Counted from the first letter of the stretch, positions 17,506-27,090 are shown. The stretch is DNA of 64,000 nucleotides from Halodesulfovibrio marinisediminis DSM 17456 (GCF_900129975.1 NZ_FSRG01000006.1:248001-312000), one strand, 5' to 3'. Numbers and translations are program-made. Notes: generated by a model from the letters alone, not told the origin.

Positions 17506-20001
17506 ATGAAACAACAAGGCATCACTGACATTAGCCCCATACTGATTTCTTCCAAATCAGCCCAAGATCTTCCCTCCGACGCTGGAGGAAAGATACGAAA
17601 TTTGCAGCGTCTGATACAGGCTAACTATCCTGTTCCACCTACATTGTTTTTACCATCTCAGGTGTATTTCTATTTCATTAGGCAGAATAGCCTGCAGCAT
17701 CACATAACGTCGTTTGCCAACATAGACGTCGATGCTGTCCGCTGGGAAGAGATCTGGGATGCAGCACTCGCTTTGCGTAATCTTTTTCTCCGTCATCCCT
17801 TCCCTAATGAAATCGCACGCCCACTACTTAACACCATTTACGGCCAATTCGGCTCTGCTCCATTAGCTATTCGATCATGTGCGCAGCATGAGGATTCAAC
17901 ATTCTCTCATGCCGGAATGCATGATTCCATTCTTCATGTGTCAGGTGAAATAGATATCCTCAAAGCGGTACAGCAGGTCTGGGCTTCGTTATGGACAGAC
18001 AGAGCTATCCTCTACAGAAAAGAGATGAATCTTGACGCCAAAACATCGGGCATGGGCGTAATCATACAGCCAATGTTTTATGGACAGACATCCGGAGTGC
18101 TTTTCACAAAAGATCCAACTGATGAATCAAGATTCACTATTGAAGCCATCTCAGGAAACGCCTCCGAGGTCGTAGACGACAACAATGACACAGAGCGGGT
18201 CTCTTTAAATCGGGAAACCGGAAAACTCATCACAAGGAAACGACCAGAATCTGTTCACCACAACACAATTTCCGATCCCCTTCTACCTGAGCTGTACAAA
18301 TTAGGCATGGAGGTAGAACAACTATTAGCAGCCCCGCAGGACATTGAATGGACAGTAACAGATAATGAAATAAATATCTTACAATCCCGCCCAATCACAA
18401 CATTTGCACACCCTGATGACAGGGGCTGGGATGCTGATGACAAACGACCGTGGTATGTCAGCCTCACCAGAAGTCACTCAAACCTGACAACCTTACGAAA
18501 ACGAATCGAGCGTGAAATACTTCCTGAAATGTCAGCTGAAAGCGATGCAATGAAAAAAATTAATCTCGTTAATCTGACATGCGAGGAGCTAAAAAAAGAA
18601 CTGGCTCACCGTAAAGAGCGGCTGGACTACTGGCGGGAGGTATATTGGCATGAACTTATTCCATTTGCACACACAGTCAGGCAATTTGGCGTACTGTACA
18701 ACAACGTCATAACTCCGGACGATCCGTTTGAATTCACAATACTTCTCACGGGACAACATTTACTGGCCATCGAACGCAATACCATGCTTAAAAAATTAGC
18801 TGAAATGGTGCGAAACAACAAACAGCTGGAAAATGATCTCAAGCAAGGCATCTTACCTGACAACCATGAATACACAACACTACTCGACACCTATATGGAA
18901 CGCTTTGGCGACTTGTCTTGCGGCACATCATGGTGCGAAGAAGGTCCATGGGGAATCATTCGATTAACCTTGCGCAACACTCCGGAGCCAACTCATCCTA
19001 CGCCCGAAAAGCAGCCTGTTCATCTGGAAGAAATATTTTTGCAATCCGTTCCACCAAAACAGCGGGAATTCGCCCGTGACGTACTGGAGCTTGCTAGAGT
19101 CGGATACCGACTGCGTGACGACGACAACCTGTACCTTGGAAAAATTCAAGCACGTTACAATGAGGCTTTTACCATTGCGAAAGATTGTATTCCCGACCTC
19201 CAACATGAGCAGGTTGAGGCAAGGCAGCATACTCCCAAAGGATTGTACTGGGGAGATGAGCAGTCAGCCTCGAAACGTAACATCAACCTGAATGGCTGGG
19301 CAGCAGCAAATGGCATCGCCCTTGGTAAAGCACGAGTCATAACAACACCAGACGATTTATTCTATTTTCAGAAAGGTGAAGTACTGGTTTGCGATGCCCT
19401 TGATCCCAACATGACCTTCGTAGTGCCTATGGCCTCTGCAATTGTGGAGCGCAGAGGCGGAATGCTTGTTCATGGAGCAATAATTGCCCGTGAATACGGA
19501 ATCCCCTGCGTAACAGGAATACCGGAGGTTACCGCACGAATTCACACTGGCGACGACCTCGTTGTCGATGGTTTCCGCGGAGTAGTGACAATTGAAACAG
19601 GTAAGAAAAAGACTAGGCAGGCAGTTCAAGTCAAAAACGTACTTGGTGGAGAACTAGAAACATGCTGCGCACGCCCTATGACAGGATTCTTCCGTAGGGG
19701 ATCATGCGAAACTACAAGCTATGATCGTGGTAGCCACGTTGTTTGCGCGATTATGACAAACGAATTTTTAGAATTCACCTTATCTCAAGGAAATGATCTT
19801 ATCAGCCCTTCAAAAGAAATGGGCTTTCCCGGGCTAGTTGCCGGCGATCGATGGTGCTTATGTGCCTCACGCTGGGAAGAAGCACGGCAGGCAGGAGTGG
19901 CCCCTCCCGTCATTCTGGAAGCGACAAACGAAGCGGCGTTACGCAATCTCCAGCGTGAAGCGCTGCAACAGCACGAAGCTCCCAAGAACGATAAAGCATA
20001 G
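17506..20001 (+). CDS. PEP/pyruvate phosphotransferase-like enzyme fused to DUF2237 domain
   Basis: 831 residues. Residues ~15-330 form the ATP-grasp nucleotide-binding domain shared by PEP synthase, pyruvate phosphate dikinase and rifampin phosphotransferase (APLAIRSCAQHEDS, later GVLFTKDPTDE and IEWTVTDNEINILQSRPIT). A helical middle region follows. The phosphohistidine swivelling domain is at about 600-700, with the His in GGMLVHGAIIAREYGIPCV (near residue 656). There is no PEP-binding TIM barrel, as in rifampin phosphotransferase-type enzymes. The last ~115 residues (from about 711: VLGGELETCCARPMTGFFR, GSHVVCAIMTNEFLEF, PGLVAGDRWCLCASRW) are a complete DUF2237 domain, normally a separate small protein. 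The enzyme probably transfers phosphate from ATP to a small molecule; the target is unknown. Confidence 0.82.
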   Translation: MKQQGITDISPILISSKSAQDLPSDAGGKIRNLQRLIQANYPVPPTLFLPSQVYFYFIRQNSLQHHITSFANIDVDAVRWEEIWDAALALRNLFLRHPFPNEIARPLLNTIYGQFGSAPLAIRSCAQHEDSTFSHAGMHDSILHVSGEIDILKAVQQVWASLWTDRAILYRKEMNLDAKTSGMGVIIQPMFYGQTSGVLFTKDPTDESRFTIEAISGNASEVVDDNNDTERVSLNRETGKLITRKRPESVHHNTISDPLLPELYKLGMEVEQLLAAPQDIEWTVTDNEINILQSRPITTFAHPDDRGWDADDKRPWYVSLTRSHSNLTTLRKRIEREILPEMSAESDAMKKINLVNLTCEELKKELAHRKERLDYWREVYWHELIPFAHTVRQFGVLYNNVITPDDPFEFTILLTGQHLLAIERNTMLKKLAEMVRNNKQLENDLKQGILPDNHEYTTLLDTYMERFGDLSCGTSWCEEGPWGIIRLTLRNTPEPTHPTPEKQPVHLEEIFLQSVPPKQREFARDVLELARVGYRLRDDDNLYLGKIQARYNEAFTIAKDCIPDLQHEQVEARQHTPKGLYWGDEQSASKRNINLNGWAAANGIALGKARVITTPDDLFYFQKGEVLVCDALDPNMTFVVPMASAIVERRGGMLVHGAIIAREYGIPCVTGIPEVTARIHTGDDLVVDGFRGVVTIETGKKKTRQAVQVKNVLGGELETCCARPMTGFFRRGSCETTSYDRGSHVVCAIMTNEFLEFTLSQGNDLISPSKEMGFPGLVAGDRWCLCASRWEEARQAGVAPPVILEATNEAALRNLQREALQQHEAPKNDKA

Positions 20002-20055
20002 AACAAGCCCCACTCTACAAATTTTCTATCGTGATCTGCTTGTTACAAAAAAGAA

Positions 20056-20090
20056 CCGCCCTGTGTTCATCACACAGGGCGGCTTATTTT
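20056..20090. terminator. Bidirectional terminator between convergent genes
   Basis: A 10-bp GC-rich stem (CCGCCCTGTG / CACAGGGCGG) with T runs on both sides (TTATTTTT rightward, TTCTTTTTT leftward). It serves the PEP-enzyme gene and the ATPase gene. Confidence 0.92.
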
Positions 20091-22762
20091 TACTGTTTTA
20101 CATAAACCTTACTCCATCGTCGTCGTGCGAACTTATCAAGCTCCACAACCAAAATGACAGATGCTGCCACTGCAAAGCAGGTCATCCATTCCGAACCACT
20201 CAGTGGTCTGGTACGGAAAATCCACTCCAACGACCCTGAAGAAACAACCCAGACCTGAGCAGAAAGAGCCAGAATCATACTCACAAAGAGGAACCTGTTG
20301 GAAAACGGGTTAATGGCAAAAATAGAACTATATTCCGAACGAGCGTTGAACGCTTGGAAGAACTGGAATAGAACCATCGTCGTCATAGCCATGGTTCGAG
20401 ATTTTTCAATCGAAAGTCCACTGACCAGAGCACCTTTGAAAACAAAAAACACACCTGTCGCGATACATAGGCTGACTATAACTGTCCGCTGTATAAGCAG
20501 CTTATTGATTATGCCTTCATTTGTAGGACGAGGAGGACGATCTTCAATTCCTTTTTCCCCCGGCTCAAAGGCAAAGGCCACGTCCTGAAGACCGTTTGTG
20601 ACAAGGTTAATCCATAAGAGTTGAGCCGGTACATACGGGATGGGAATGCCGGTAAGCATGGTCAGCAAAATGGACCAGATTGCTGCAAGCCCCGTTGGAA
20701 GAAGGAAGAATATAGCTTTACGCAAGTTATCAAAAACGATACGCCCCTCTCGTACTGCATGGAATATACTGGAGAAGTTATCATCCACGAGCACCATATC
20801 CGAGGCTTCCCGAGCAACGTCAGTGCCACCCTTACCCATGGCAATACCGATATGGGCAGTTTTCAGTGCCGGAGCATCGTTTACGCCATCTCCTGTTACC
20901 GCAACAATTTCCTGCTGTTTTTTCAATGCATTAACGATACGGAACTTATCGTCTGGCGCAATTCGCGCAAACACGGTTGTTTCATGAACAACTTTTTCAA
21001 GCTCTTCATCAGTCATGTGAGCAAGCTGCACCCCACTTATGGCACCTGTTTCAGGTGGATCAAGTCCTAAGATACGGGCAATTGCAGTCGCTGTATCGGC
21101 ATGGTCACCCGTTATCATGATAACGCGAATACCTGCGTTGTGACAGTTAGCCACGGCTTCAATGGCTTCAGGACGAGGCGGGTCAATCATACCCTGCAGA
21201 CCGATAAACATGAGGTCTTTTGTTACATCATCATCGGTAACTGTAATCGCATCCTTCGGCATCTTTCGAATAGCAAAGGCAAGAACACGCATGCCCTCTG
21301 CTGCGTACTCCTTGGCTTTTTCCTGAATAACCTGACGATTCATGCCTTCCTGATACAAGCACCCAGTACACAATTCCATCAGCCTGTCATGGCCGCCTTT
21401 CACAAATAAATATTTCTCGCCTTCGTGTTCATGCAAAGTTGCCATGTATCCACGTTCAGACTCGAACGGCAAAATAGCGATACTTGGCCAACTATGACGT
21501 TCTGTTTCAACAGTCATCCCCGCCTTCATAGCGGAGACAATAAGAGCACCCTCTGTAGGGTCACCTTCCACTTCCCAATATTTTTTTTTGTGAATCAGCC
21601 GCGACTCGTTGCAAAGCAGACCTACTCTGAGCAATTCTCTCATACTGTTATCAGGAACCACAGGCACATTTCTTTCATCAACAAATTCACCTTCCGGCTC
21701 GTAACCAATACCACTGACGGCAATATCTTTCTCACCATCAAATAAACGTGTTACCGTCATACGGTTAACCGTAAGCGTGCCGGTTTTATCCGAGCAAATG
21801 GTAGTTGTACTGCCCAGTGTTTCAACAGCAGGAAGTTTGCGTATGACAGCATTGTTTTTAACCATCCGATTAACGCCCACAGCAAGAGCGATAGTAACAA
21901 CAATTGGCAAGCCTTCCGGCACGGTGGCTACTGCCGCCGCAACAGCTGCAAGGAACATAGCTTTAACGGATTCACCCAAAAACAGCCCGAGAATAAATAG
22001 ACCGGTGGCTGCAGCCAATACAAGTAAACCAATGAGTTTTGCGAGACGCTCTATTTTTTCCTGAATAGGAGCAACAACCTTACTTGCAGAACGAATATCC
22101 CGCGCAATAGTGCCCAACATTGTTTTTTCACCGGTGGAAACAACAACACCTCTGGCACGACCATTAACCACAATCGTACCCATAAATGCCATGTTTACCT
22201 GATCCCCGGGAGAAAGATCTTCCTCAAGTATCGGCGCAATATTTTTTACGGCAGGCAGAGATTCACCCGTAAGCATGGATTCATCCACCCGCAGTTCGGT
22301 TGTACTAAAAAGACGGATATCGGCAGGAACCATTGAACCGGAAATAAGAGATATTATGTCACCCGGAACAATACTGATGCTCTCCACTTCTTTTTCTTTG
22401 CCATCACGAACAACAATTGTCTTAGGAGTAACCATACGTTGAAGAGAACGGACGCTCTGCTCAGCTTTGGCTTCCTGCACGAAGCCTATCAGACCGTTAA
22501 GAACGATTACGGAAAGAATTACTATTGTGTCACCGTATTCACCTAAGGCGAATGTAACGGCTCCGGCAATAAGAAGTATAAAAATAAGAGGACTTTTCAG
22601 TTGGTGCAGTGCCAGCTCTAAATAGTTAACCTTGTCTTCTTTACCAACTGTATTATCACCATATTTTTTACGAAGTTCTTCTGCCTGTTCAATTGTCAGG
22701 CCATCAGGTCCGGTAGAAAATTCCGAGAATATTTCATCAATTGTGTTCCTATACCAACTCAT
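20090..22762 (-). CDS. P-type ATPase, P2 (calcium/sodium-potassium type)
   Basis: 890 residues with all hallmark motifs: LTGES in the actuator domain, VPEGLPIVV in helix 4, the phosphorylation site SDKTGTLT (Asp near 323), GDPTEGAL in the nucleotide-binding domain and GDGVNDAPALK at the hinge. Ten membrane helices are expected, with a cation ATPase N-terminal domain and a C-terminal six-helix domain. The helix 4 PEGLP and helix 6 NLVTNGLQDVAFAFEPGE fit type II pumps of the Ca2+/Mn2+ or Na+ group; the ion cannot be assigned by reading alone. A GGAGGAA sequence precedes the ATG. Monocistronic. Confidence 0.93.
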   Translation of the reverse strand: MSWYRNTIDEIFSEFSTGPDGLTIEQAEELRKKYGDNTVGKEDKVNYLELALHQLKSPLIFILLIAGAVTFALGEYGDTIVILSVIVLNGLIGFVQEAKAEQSVRSLQRMVTPKTIVVRDGKEKEVESISIVPGDIISLISGSMVPADIRLFSTTELRVDESMLTGESLPAVKNIAPILEEDLSPGDQVNMAFMGTIVVNGRARGVVVSTGEKTMLGTIARDIRSASKVVAPIQEKIERLAKLIGLLVLAAATGLFILGLFLGESVKAMFLAAVAAAVATVPEGLPIVVTIALAVGVNRMVKNNAVIRKLPAVETLGSTTTICSDKTGTLTVNRMTVTRLFDGEKDIAVSGIGYEPEGEFVDERNVPVVPDNSMRELLRVGLLCNESRLIHKKKYWEVEGDPTEGALIVSAMKAGMTVETERHSWPSIAILPFESERGYMATLHEHEGEKYLFVKGGHDRLMELCTGCLYQEGMNRQVIQEKAKEYAAEGMRVLAFAIRKMPKDAITVTDDDVTKDLMFIGLQGMIDPPRPEAIEAVANCHNAGIRVIMITGDHADTATAIARILGLDPPETGAISGVQLAHMTDEELEKVVHETTVFARIAPDDKFRIVNALKKQQEIVAVTGDGVNDAPALKTAHIGIAMGKGGTDVAREASDMVLVDDNFSSIFHAVREGRIVFDNLRKAIFFLLPTGLAAIWSILLTMLTGIPIPYVPAQLLWINLVTNGLQDVAFAFEPGEKGIEDRPPRPTNEGIINKLLIQRTVIVSLCIATGVFFVFKGALVSGLSIEKSRTMAMTTMVLFQFFQAFNARSEYSSIFAINPFSNRFLFVSMILALSAQVWVVSSGSLEWIFRTRPLSGSEWMTCFAVAASVILVVELDKFARRRWSKVYVKQ

Positions 22763-23240
22763 AGGAAATTCCTCCTGAGGTTTGGGAATATCCTAACGTA
22801 CACGTGGAGATGCACAATGAAAGTTTAAAAAAATACCCTCTAAGTAAATGAGCGAAACAGACTGATTGAACGTGCCCCCCTAACTTAGGGACAATTAAAG
22901 GAAAAGAGGCGCAAGATACTTCTATCACATGAAACAACATCAGAAAAAACAAATACGATACTAACCCTTATTTATTGTATTTTTATGCAAACTTCAAAAA
23001 AGAACGAGAACGAATGCAACTTGCAGTGGTTCGCGCTATAATACAAAATTACGTCTCCCTACCTGACAGTTGCACCTATAGTGATTACAAGTTATGAGAC
23101 GCGCAACAGGTGTGTCATAACATTTTTTTACAGCACAACTTCAAGCCGTTTTCTCTCTTGAAAAAAGGCAGAAACAACTCTGAATTTTATTATCTTATCT
23201 ATACGGAAACTTACAATTAACGACGAGATGGAGACTCTCA
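22763..23240. promoter_or_regulatory. Divergent intergenic region with queC leader
   Basis: 478 bases between the divergent ATPase and queC genes. The left part is AT-rich without recognisable signals. A perfect TATAAT at 23037-23042 is a candidate -10 for queC, with only a weak -35 (ATGCAA) 17 bases upstream. The remaining ~200 bases before queC form a leader that holds the hairpin described separately. I do not recognise a known preQ1 riboswitch consensus. Confidence 0.45.
23091..23129 (+). terminator. Terminator-like hairpin in the queC leader (possible attenuator)
   Basis: GTTATGAGACGC pairs with GTGTGTCATAAC (12 positions, one mismatch and one G-T) around a 7-base loop, followed by A and seven T residues. 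It stands about 110 bases before the queC start, so transcripts from the TATAAT at 23037 must pass it. Upstream GTTGC and ACCT (23069-23077) can pair with GCAAC and AGGT in the loop/stem, offering a competing or pseudoknotted fold. Confidence 0.6.
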
Positions 23241-23942
23241 ATGAACAACTCCGCATTGGTGGTTTTTTCAGGCGGCCAGGATTCTACCACATGTCTTGCC
23301 TGGGCTCTTGAACGATTCGACAGCGTAGCAACCATCGGCTTTTCTTACGGACAACGGCATGATGTAGAAATGGATTGCCGTAAAAATGTGTTGTCCGAGG
23401 TGTGTGGCCTCAATGACACATGGAAACAGCGCTTAAAGCATGATGAAGTGCTAGAAATTAACCTGTTTAACGAAATTGGTGGCACAGCGCTTACTGAAGA
23501 AGTCGAAATTCAGATGGGCGAAAATGGACTGCCAACCACCTTTGTTCCCGGTCGAAATCTTGTCTTTCTTACAGCAGCAGCCGCCTATGCTTACCGACAA
23601 GGAATCCGCCATATTGTCATAGGTGTTTGCGAAACAGATTTCTCTGGTTACCCAGATTGCCGAGACGACACCGTTAAGGCCATGCAGGTTGCTTTGAATC
23701 TGGGTATGGAATCCCGTTTTGTCATTCACACCCCGCTTATGTGGATAGATAAAGCAGCTACTTGGACAATGGCGGACGATCTTGGCGGAAAGCCGTTTGT
23801 TGATCTTGTGCGCGAACATACTCATACCTGTTATTTAGGCGACAGAACTGAATTGCATGCTTGGGGATACGGATGCGGAACCTGTCCGGCGTGTGAATTA
23901 CGCGCAAAAGGATGGGAACAGTTTGAGGAAGGAAAACAATAA
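23241..23942 (+). CDS. queC: 7-cyano-7-deazaguanine (preQ0) synthase
   Basis: 233 residues, normal QueC length. The ATP-pyrophosphatase P-loop is [17 protein letters not shown] at the N-terminus. [17 protein letters not shown] and [15 protein letters not shown] are typical QueC blocks. Four cysteines at the C-terminus (CYLGDR... and [15 protein letters not shown]) bind zinc. It converts 7-carboxy-7-deazaguanine to preQ0 with ATP and ammonia, in the queuosine pathway. It heads the queC-queE-queD operon, with 2 bases to queE. GAGATGGAGA sits before the ATG. Confidence 0.97.
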   Translation: MNNSALVVFSGGQDSTTCLAWALERFDSVATIGFSYGQRHDVEMDCRKNVLSEVCGLNDTWKQRLKHDEVLEINLFNEIGGTALTEEVEIQMGENGLPTTFVPGRNLVFLTAAAAYAYRQGIRHIVIGVCETDFSGYPDCRDDTVKAMQVALNLGMESRFVIHTPLMWIDKAATWTMADDLGGKPFVDLVREHTHTCYLGDRTELHAWGYGCGTCPACELRAKGWEQFEEGKQ

Positions 23943-23944
23943 AA

Positions 23945-24583
23945 ATGTCTTTTAGAGTCACCGAAATTTTTTACACCCTGCAGGGGGAAGGCTTCCATGC
24001 AGGAAGGGCTGCTGTATTCTGCCGCTTTTCAGGATGCAATCTTTGGACAGGCCGAGAAGAAGATAGAGAACAAGCTACATGTAAATTCTGCGACACAAAC
24101 TTCGTACAGCCTGCAGAATCTGGTGGAACATTTGCCAGCGCTTCTGAGCTTGTCTCAAGCATTATGAATACCTTTCCAGATATTCAGCACGCCAAGTATA
24201 CACCGTATGTTGTCTTTACAGGTGGAGAGCCTGCGCTACAGGTTACCCCTGAGCTGATTAGCTTGTTGAAAGAACAACAGGTTGAGATCGGCATAGAAAC
24301 GAATGGCACTCTGCCCCTACCTGAAGGGCTAGACTGGATAACCGTAAGCCCTAAAGCTGGCACTCAGCTGGCTGTGACCTCTGGTCACGAATTAAAACTG
24401 GTATGGCCGCAGGAGAATGTTATCCTTTCTGACTTTCAGGCTCTTGATTTCGAGCATTTTTATATCCAGCCCAAAGATGGGCAGAAGCGCTCAACCTCAA
24501 CACAGCTAGCCGTAAAAATATGCCGCGAAAATCCAGTCTGGAAACTAAGTTTGCAGACACATAAATATATTGGAATTCCATAG
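23945..24583 (+). CDS. queE: 7-carboxy-7-deazaguanine synthase (radical SAM)
   Basis: 212 residues. Begins FRVTEIFYTLQGEGFHAGRAAVF, the QueE start motif. The radical-SAM cluster is C-x14-C-x2-C (SGCNLWTG..., CKFCDTNF), the QueE-specific expansion of the normal Cx3Cx2C. GGEPALQ is the SAM-binding GGE motif. It rearranges 6-carboxytetrahydropterin into 7-carboxy-7-deazaguanine. It lies 2 bases after queC and 9 bases before queD. Confidence 0.97.
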   Translation: MSFRVTEIFYTLQGEGFHAGRAAVFCRFSGCNLWTGREEDREQATCKFCDTNFVQPAESGGTFASASELVSSIMNTFPDIQHAKYTPYVVFTGGEPALQVTPELISLLKEQQVEIGIETNGTLPLPEGLDWITVSPKAGTQLAVTSGHELKLVWPQENVILSDFQALDFEHFYIQPKDGQKRSTSTQLAVKICRENPVWKLSLQTHKYIGIP

Positions 24584-24592
24584 GAGAAAACC

Positions 24593-24949
24593 ATGGAAAT
24601 TTACGTTTCATTAAGCTTCGACGCAGCGCATCGCTTGCCTAATGTCCCTGAAGGACACAAATGTGGCAATTTGCATGGGCATACGTTTGTTGCAGAAATA
24701 TACGTTTCAGGGGCTGTAGACGAAGCCTCTGGATGGGTAATTGACTTCGGCGACATTAAGACTGTTGCCAAGCCGGTAATTGAGCAGCTTGACCATCATT
24801 ACCTGAATGACATTGCAGGACTGGATAATCCAACTAGCGAAAATATTGCTGTGTGGATGTGGAATAAATTAAAACCAACCCTTCCTGGCCTTTCTAAAAT
24901 AGTCATAAAAGAAAGCCCTACCTCTGCCTCCATTTACACTGGTGCATAG
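24593..24949 (+). CDS. queD: 6-carboxy-5,6,7,8-tetrahydropterin synthase
   Basis: 118 residues, a single-domain QueD/PTPS fold. Zinc-binding histidines are in FDAAHRLP and NLHGHTF, and the catalytic Cys is in GHKCGNLHGH. The C-terminal PTSASIYTG with its conserved Glu upstream (VIKESPTSAS) binds the pterin. It makes carboxytetrahydropterin from dihydroneopterin triphosphate as the first dedicated queuosine step. Last gene of the operon, followed by a terminator. No GTP cyclohydrolase gene is in the window. Confidence 0.96.
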   Translation: MEIYVSLSFDAAHRLPNVPEGHKCGNLHGHTFVAEIYVSGAVDEASGWVIDFGDIKTVAKPVIEQLDHHYLNDIAGLDNPTSENIAVWMWNKLKPTLPGLSKIVIKESPTSASIYTGA

Positions 24950-25040
24950 CTTACACCACAAAGTGACTATGCGACATAATGAAACAAAGTTACGCTGCAG
25001 TCCTCTTTAAACAAAATCTGTAACAATTTTAGACTAACGC

Positions 25041-25080
25041 AAAAAAATATCCTCCAGCATTACACTGGAGGATATTTTTT
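25041..25080. terminator. Terminator after queCED
   Basis: Hairpin ATATCCTCCAG / CTGGAGGATAT with flanking A and T runs, so it can work in both directions. The rest of the 24950-25361 gap shows no gene; the ribosome-binding site of the next gene is at its right end. Confidence 0.9.
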
Positions 25081-25361
25081 ATCCCCACCTTATACACTCA
25101 TCACCCAATGTTTCTCCCATGCCAACACCATAATCACGCATTAGGTATAGAGATAGGCAGAAGCAAAAAAACATCTCACCTTTATGGGTTATATCCTGAT
25201 CACACCCATATTTTACGGTATATTATAAAACTATTTGCTTACATTCCCCTACCACTGTGAACTAGAAATACCGATGATACCCTTGGTGCTTAATAAATTT
25301 CATTGAAAAACACAGCGCAATAAAACTACACTTTATACAAACCACTAAAGGGGAGACTGAT

Positions 25362-25565
25362 ATGAAAAAATACGTTCAAGTTTCTCACGACATGTGCGCT
25401 GAAACAAAGAATGAACCATATCCTAAAAAAGTCATCTGTGAAGCCTGTTTTAACGTTATCAAGAGCAATCCGGAACAACACCTTATTGAGGCCGATGCAG
25501 AAGGTATACCTGATCCTGAAGCTGAATGTGAGTTCAAACTTGCTTACAACTGCGAGTCACTTTAG
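25362..25565 (+). CDS. Small Cys-containing protein, unknown function
   Basis: 67 residues. An AAAGGGGAG sequence stands before the ATG and the reading frame has normal codon use, so it is very probably expressed. Five cysteines occur: DMCAE, a CEAC pair (ICEACFNVI), AECEF and YNCESL. The CxxC pair and spaced cysteines suggest metal binding, but the family is not one I recognise. It stands alone with long untranslated regions on both sides. Confidence 0.6.
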   Translation: MKKYVQVSHDMCAETKNEPYPKKVICEACFNVIKSNPEQHLIEADAEGIPDPEAECEFKLAYNCESL

Positions 25566-26105
25566 GTGCATGAATAAAAGCAACAAATAACTTTCTAGAA
25601 AGTCATTAAAACCAGCGTGCAAGCAAAACATCCACCAGAGTTATCCCTACTCAAGTGCACCTAGTCTCACACAACCTAAATGTATATCTCTGCACTCACC
25701 TTCACTCGCAAAGTGGCACAAATCGTCATCAACGAAAGATGGTTTCATTATCGAAAAACACTTGTTAGCAACTGTCGTGTTTAATGAGTTCGAACATTAG
25801 TATTGCTTTTACAGAATGTTATCCGGTCATGCAGTAAGTCACCACAAGAAAGCCGCTCGAGTTATACACGAGCGGCTCCATTTCCCACACAGCACAAGCA
25901 GTCCTTGAACATACCTCTTCTACAACTGTATGAGAGAAAATAAAATATACTGTGCACTTCAGCTTTCCCCTCCTAAAATTATAAGGTGAGAAAACTCCTT
26001 ACTTCGTAATAAGGACAGCTTCTCCAACAAAGACTCCGAACGGTTTCACCTCAACATGGCAGCCCCCAAACAATACCCCCAAGGGTCTGCAATAAGGGCA
26101 AACAT
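25566..26105. other. Long intergenic region with one hairpin
   Basis: 540 bases without a recognisable gene. The only clear structure is the hairpin at 25851-25877. The sequence just before the next gene carries AAGGG as a ribosome-binding site. Confidence 0.5.
25851..25877. terminator. Hairpin, possible terminator
   Basis: AGCCGCTCG pairs with CGAGCGGCT around a 9-base loop. The T tract after it is poor (CCATTTCCC), so termination is uncertain. It could end the transcript of the small Cys-protein gene or lie in a small RNA. Confidence 0.5.
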
Positions 26106-26963
26106 ATGGAACGACATCTACTAGTAGCGGTTGGAACTCATCCAAGCGCCGCCTCAGGACTCCAGTTTGTAAGCGACTTCATTACCTCAAAAGACAATAT
26201 CAGACTATCGCTGCTAACGATTTATTCGGCGTATAACGAGGGTGGTCCAGTTTCCCCTACAGCCCACATCGCAAAAAAGAAAGGGCTAGCTGTACTGGAA
26301 GAGGTCCGAAAAGCACTTGAAGAAAAAGGCTTTGAGCACAAGAAAATTGCGCTTCGATGCACCGAAATGCAAGGAACGCGAGCACATACGCTCATACATG
26401 AAATCAATCAGGGACAATTTGACGCAGTTGTTCTCGGCCACAGAGAACGTATTCTCTCCTTAGAAGACTTCTTAGATACCAGCGTGTGCACCGAACTACT
26501 AAAAGCTTCAAATAAAGATCATATTCCTCCCTTCTGGTTATGCCGACATTTGCCAGAGAATAAAAAGGGAGTGCTGCTCTGTACGGATGGTTCCGATCCG
26601 TCCCTGAGGATCGCAGATCATGTGGGGAACATGATGCTTGAAATTCCGGGACACGATGTCAAAGTTCTCCATATTGCCGATCCTACAAAAGAAGACCTTC
26701 CTGATGCCAGGTCAGTTGTCCAAAAGACAGTGGATAAATTAACTGCCACAGGGCTAGATCAAAGCCGCATTTCTTCCAAAATATTAGAAAGAGTTGGAGC
26801 TGCAGGTGTAATTTTAGAAGAAGCCGCACAAGGAAACTTCGCGATTGTAGCTATGGGAACTGCAGGAGCAGGCCAAAAAATCTTCTCCAAACTGTTTACG
26901 GGTTCTGTGGCACGTAAGGTATTTAATGAGCTTACTAACACCGTATTATGGGCGAGTTTTTAA
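26106..26963 (+). CDS. Tandem universal stress protein (two UspA domains)
   Basis: 285 residues made of two Usp folds. Domain 1 (about 1-140) starts RHLLVAVGTHPSAASGLQFV. Domain 2 (about 150-285) starts GVLLCTDGSDPSLRIADHV and ends with the ATP-binding loop VAMGTAGAGQKIFSKLFTGSVARKVF, then NTVLWASF. The second domain keeps the G-x2-G-x9-G-S type nucleotide-binding motif; the first is degenerate (VLGHRERILSLEDFLDTSV). Such proteins are induced by stress and bind ATP or AMP. It is monocistronic and ends at a terminator. Confidence 0.88.
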   Translation: MERHLLVAVGTHPSAASGLQFVSDFITSKDNIRLSLLTIYSAYNEGGPVSPTAHIAKKKGLAVLEEVRKALEEKGFEHKKIALRCTEMQGTRAHTLIHEINQGQFDAVVLGHRERILSLEDFLDTSVCTELLKASNKDHIPPFWLCRHLPENKKGVLLCTDGSDPSLRIADHVGNMMLEIPGHDVKVLHIADPTKEDLPDARSVVQKTVDKLTATGLDQSRISSKILERVGAAGVILEEAAQGNFAIVAMGTAGAGQKIFSKLFTGSVARKVFNELTNTVLWASF

Positions 26964-27012
26964 CGATTTGTTCAACAACACATTCAACATCAAAGAGAAT
27001 CTCTTTTCAACA

Positions 27013-27048
27013 AAACAGCCCTTGCATGTTAATAAGCAAGGGCTGTTT
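27013..27048. terminator. Bidirectional terminator between usp gene and the T3SS cluster
   Basis: AAACAGCCCTTGC pairs with GCAAGGGCTGTTT (13 bp), with T residues on both sides. It separates the stress-protein gene from the convergent end of the T3SS cluster. Confidence 0.88.
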
Positions 27049-27090
27049 ATAGGCATTATGTCTAACTAAACCGGTCAACAAAGAAGGAAC

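Noticed and set aside
23041-23130. Known preQ1 class I riboswitch before queC
   Set aside because: The short GAGGUUC...CUAC...CCUC...AAACUAA-type consensus is not present; reported instead as an uncharacterised structured leader.
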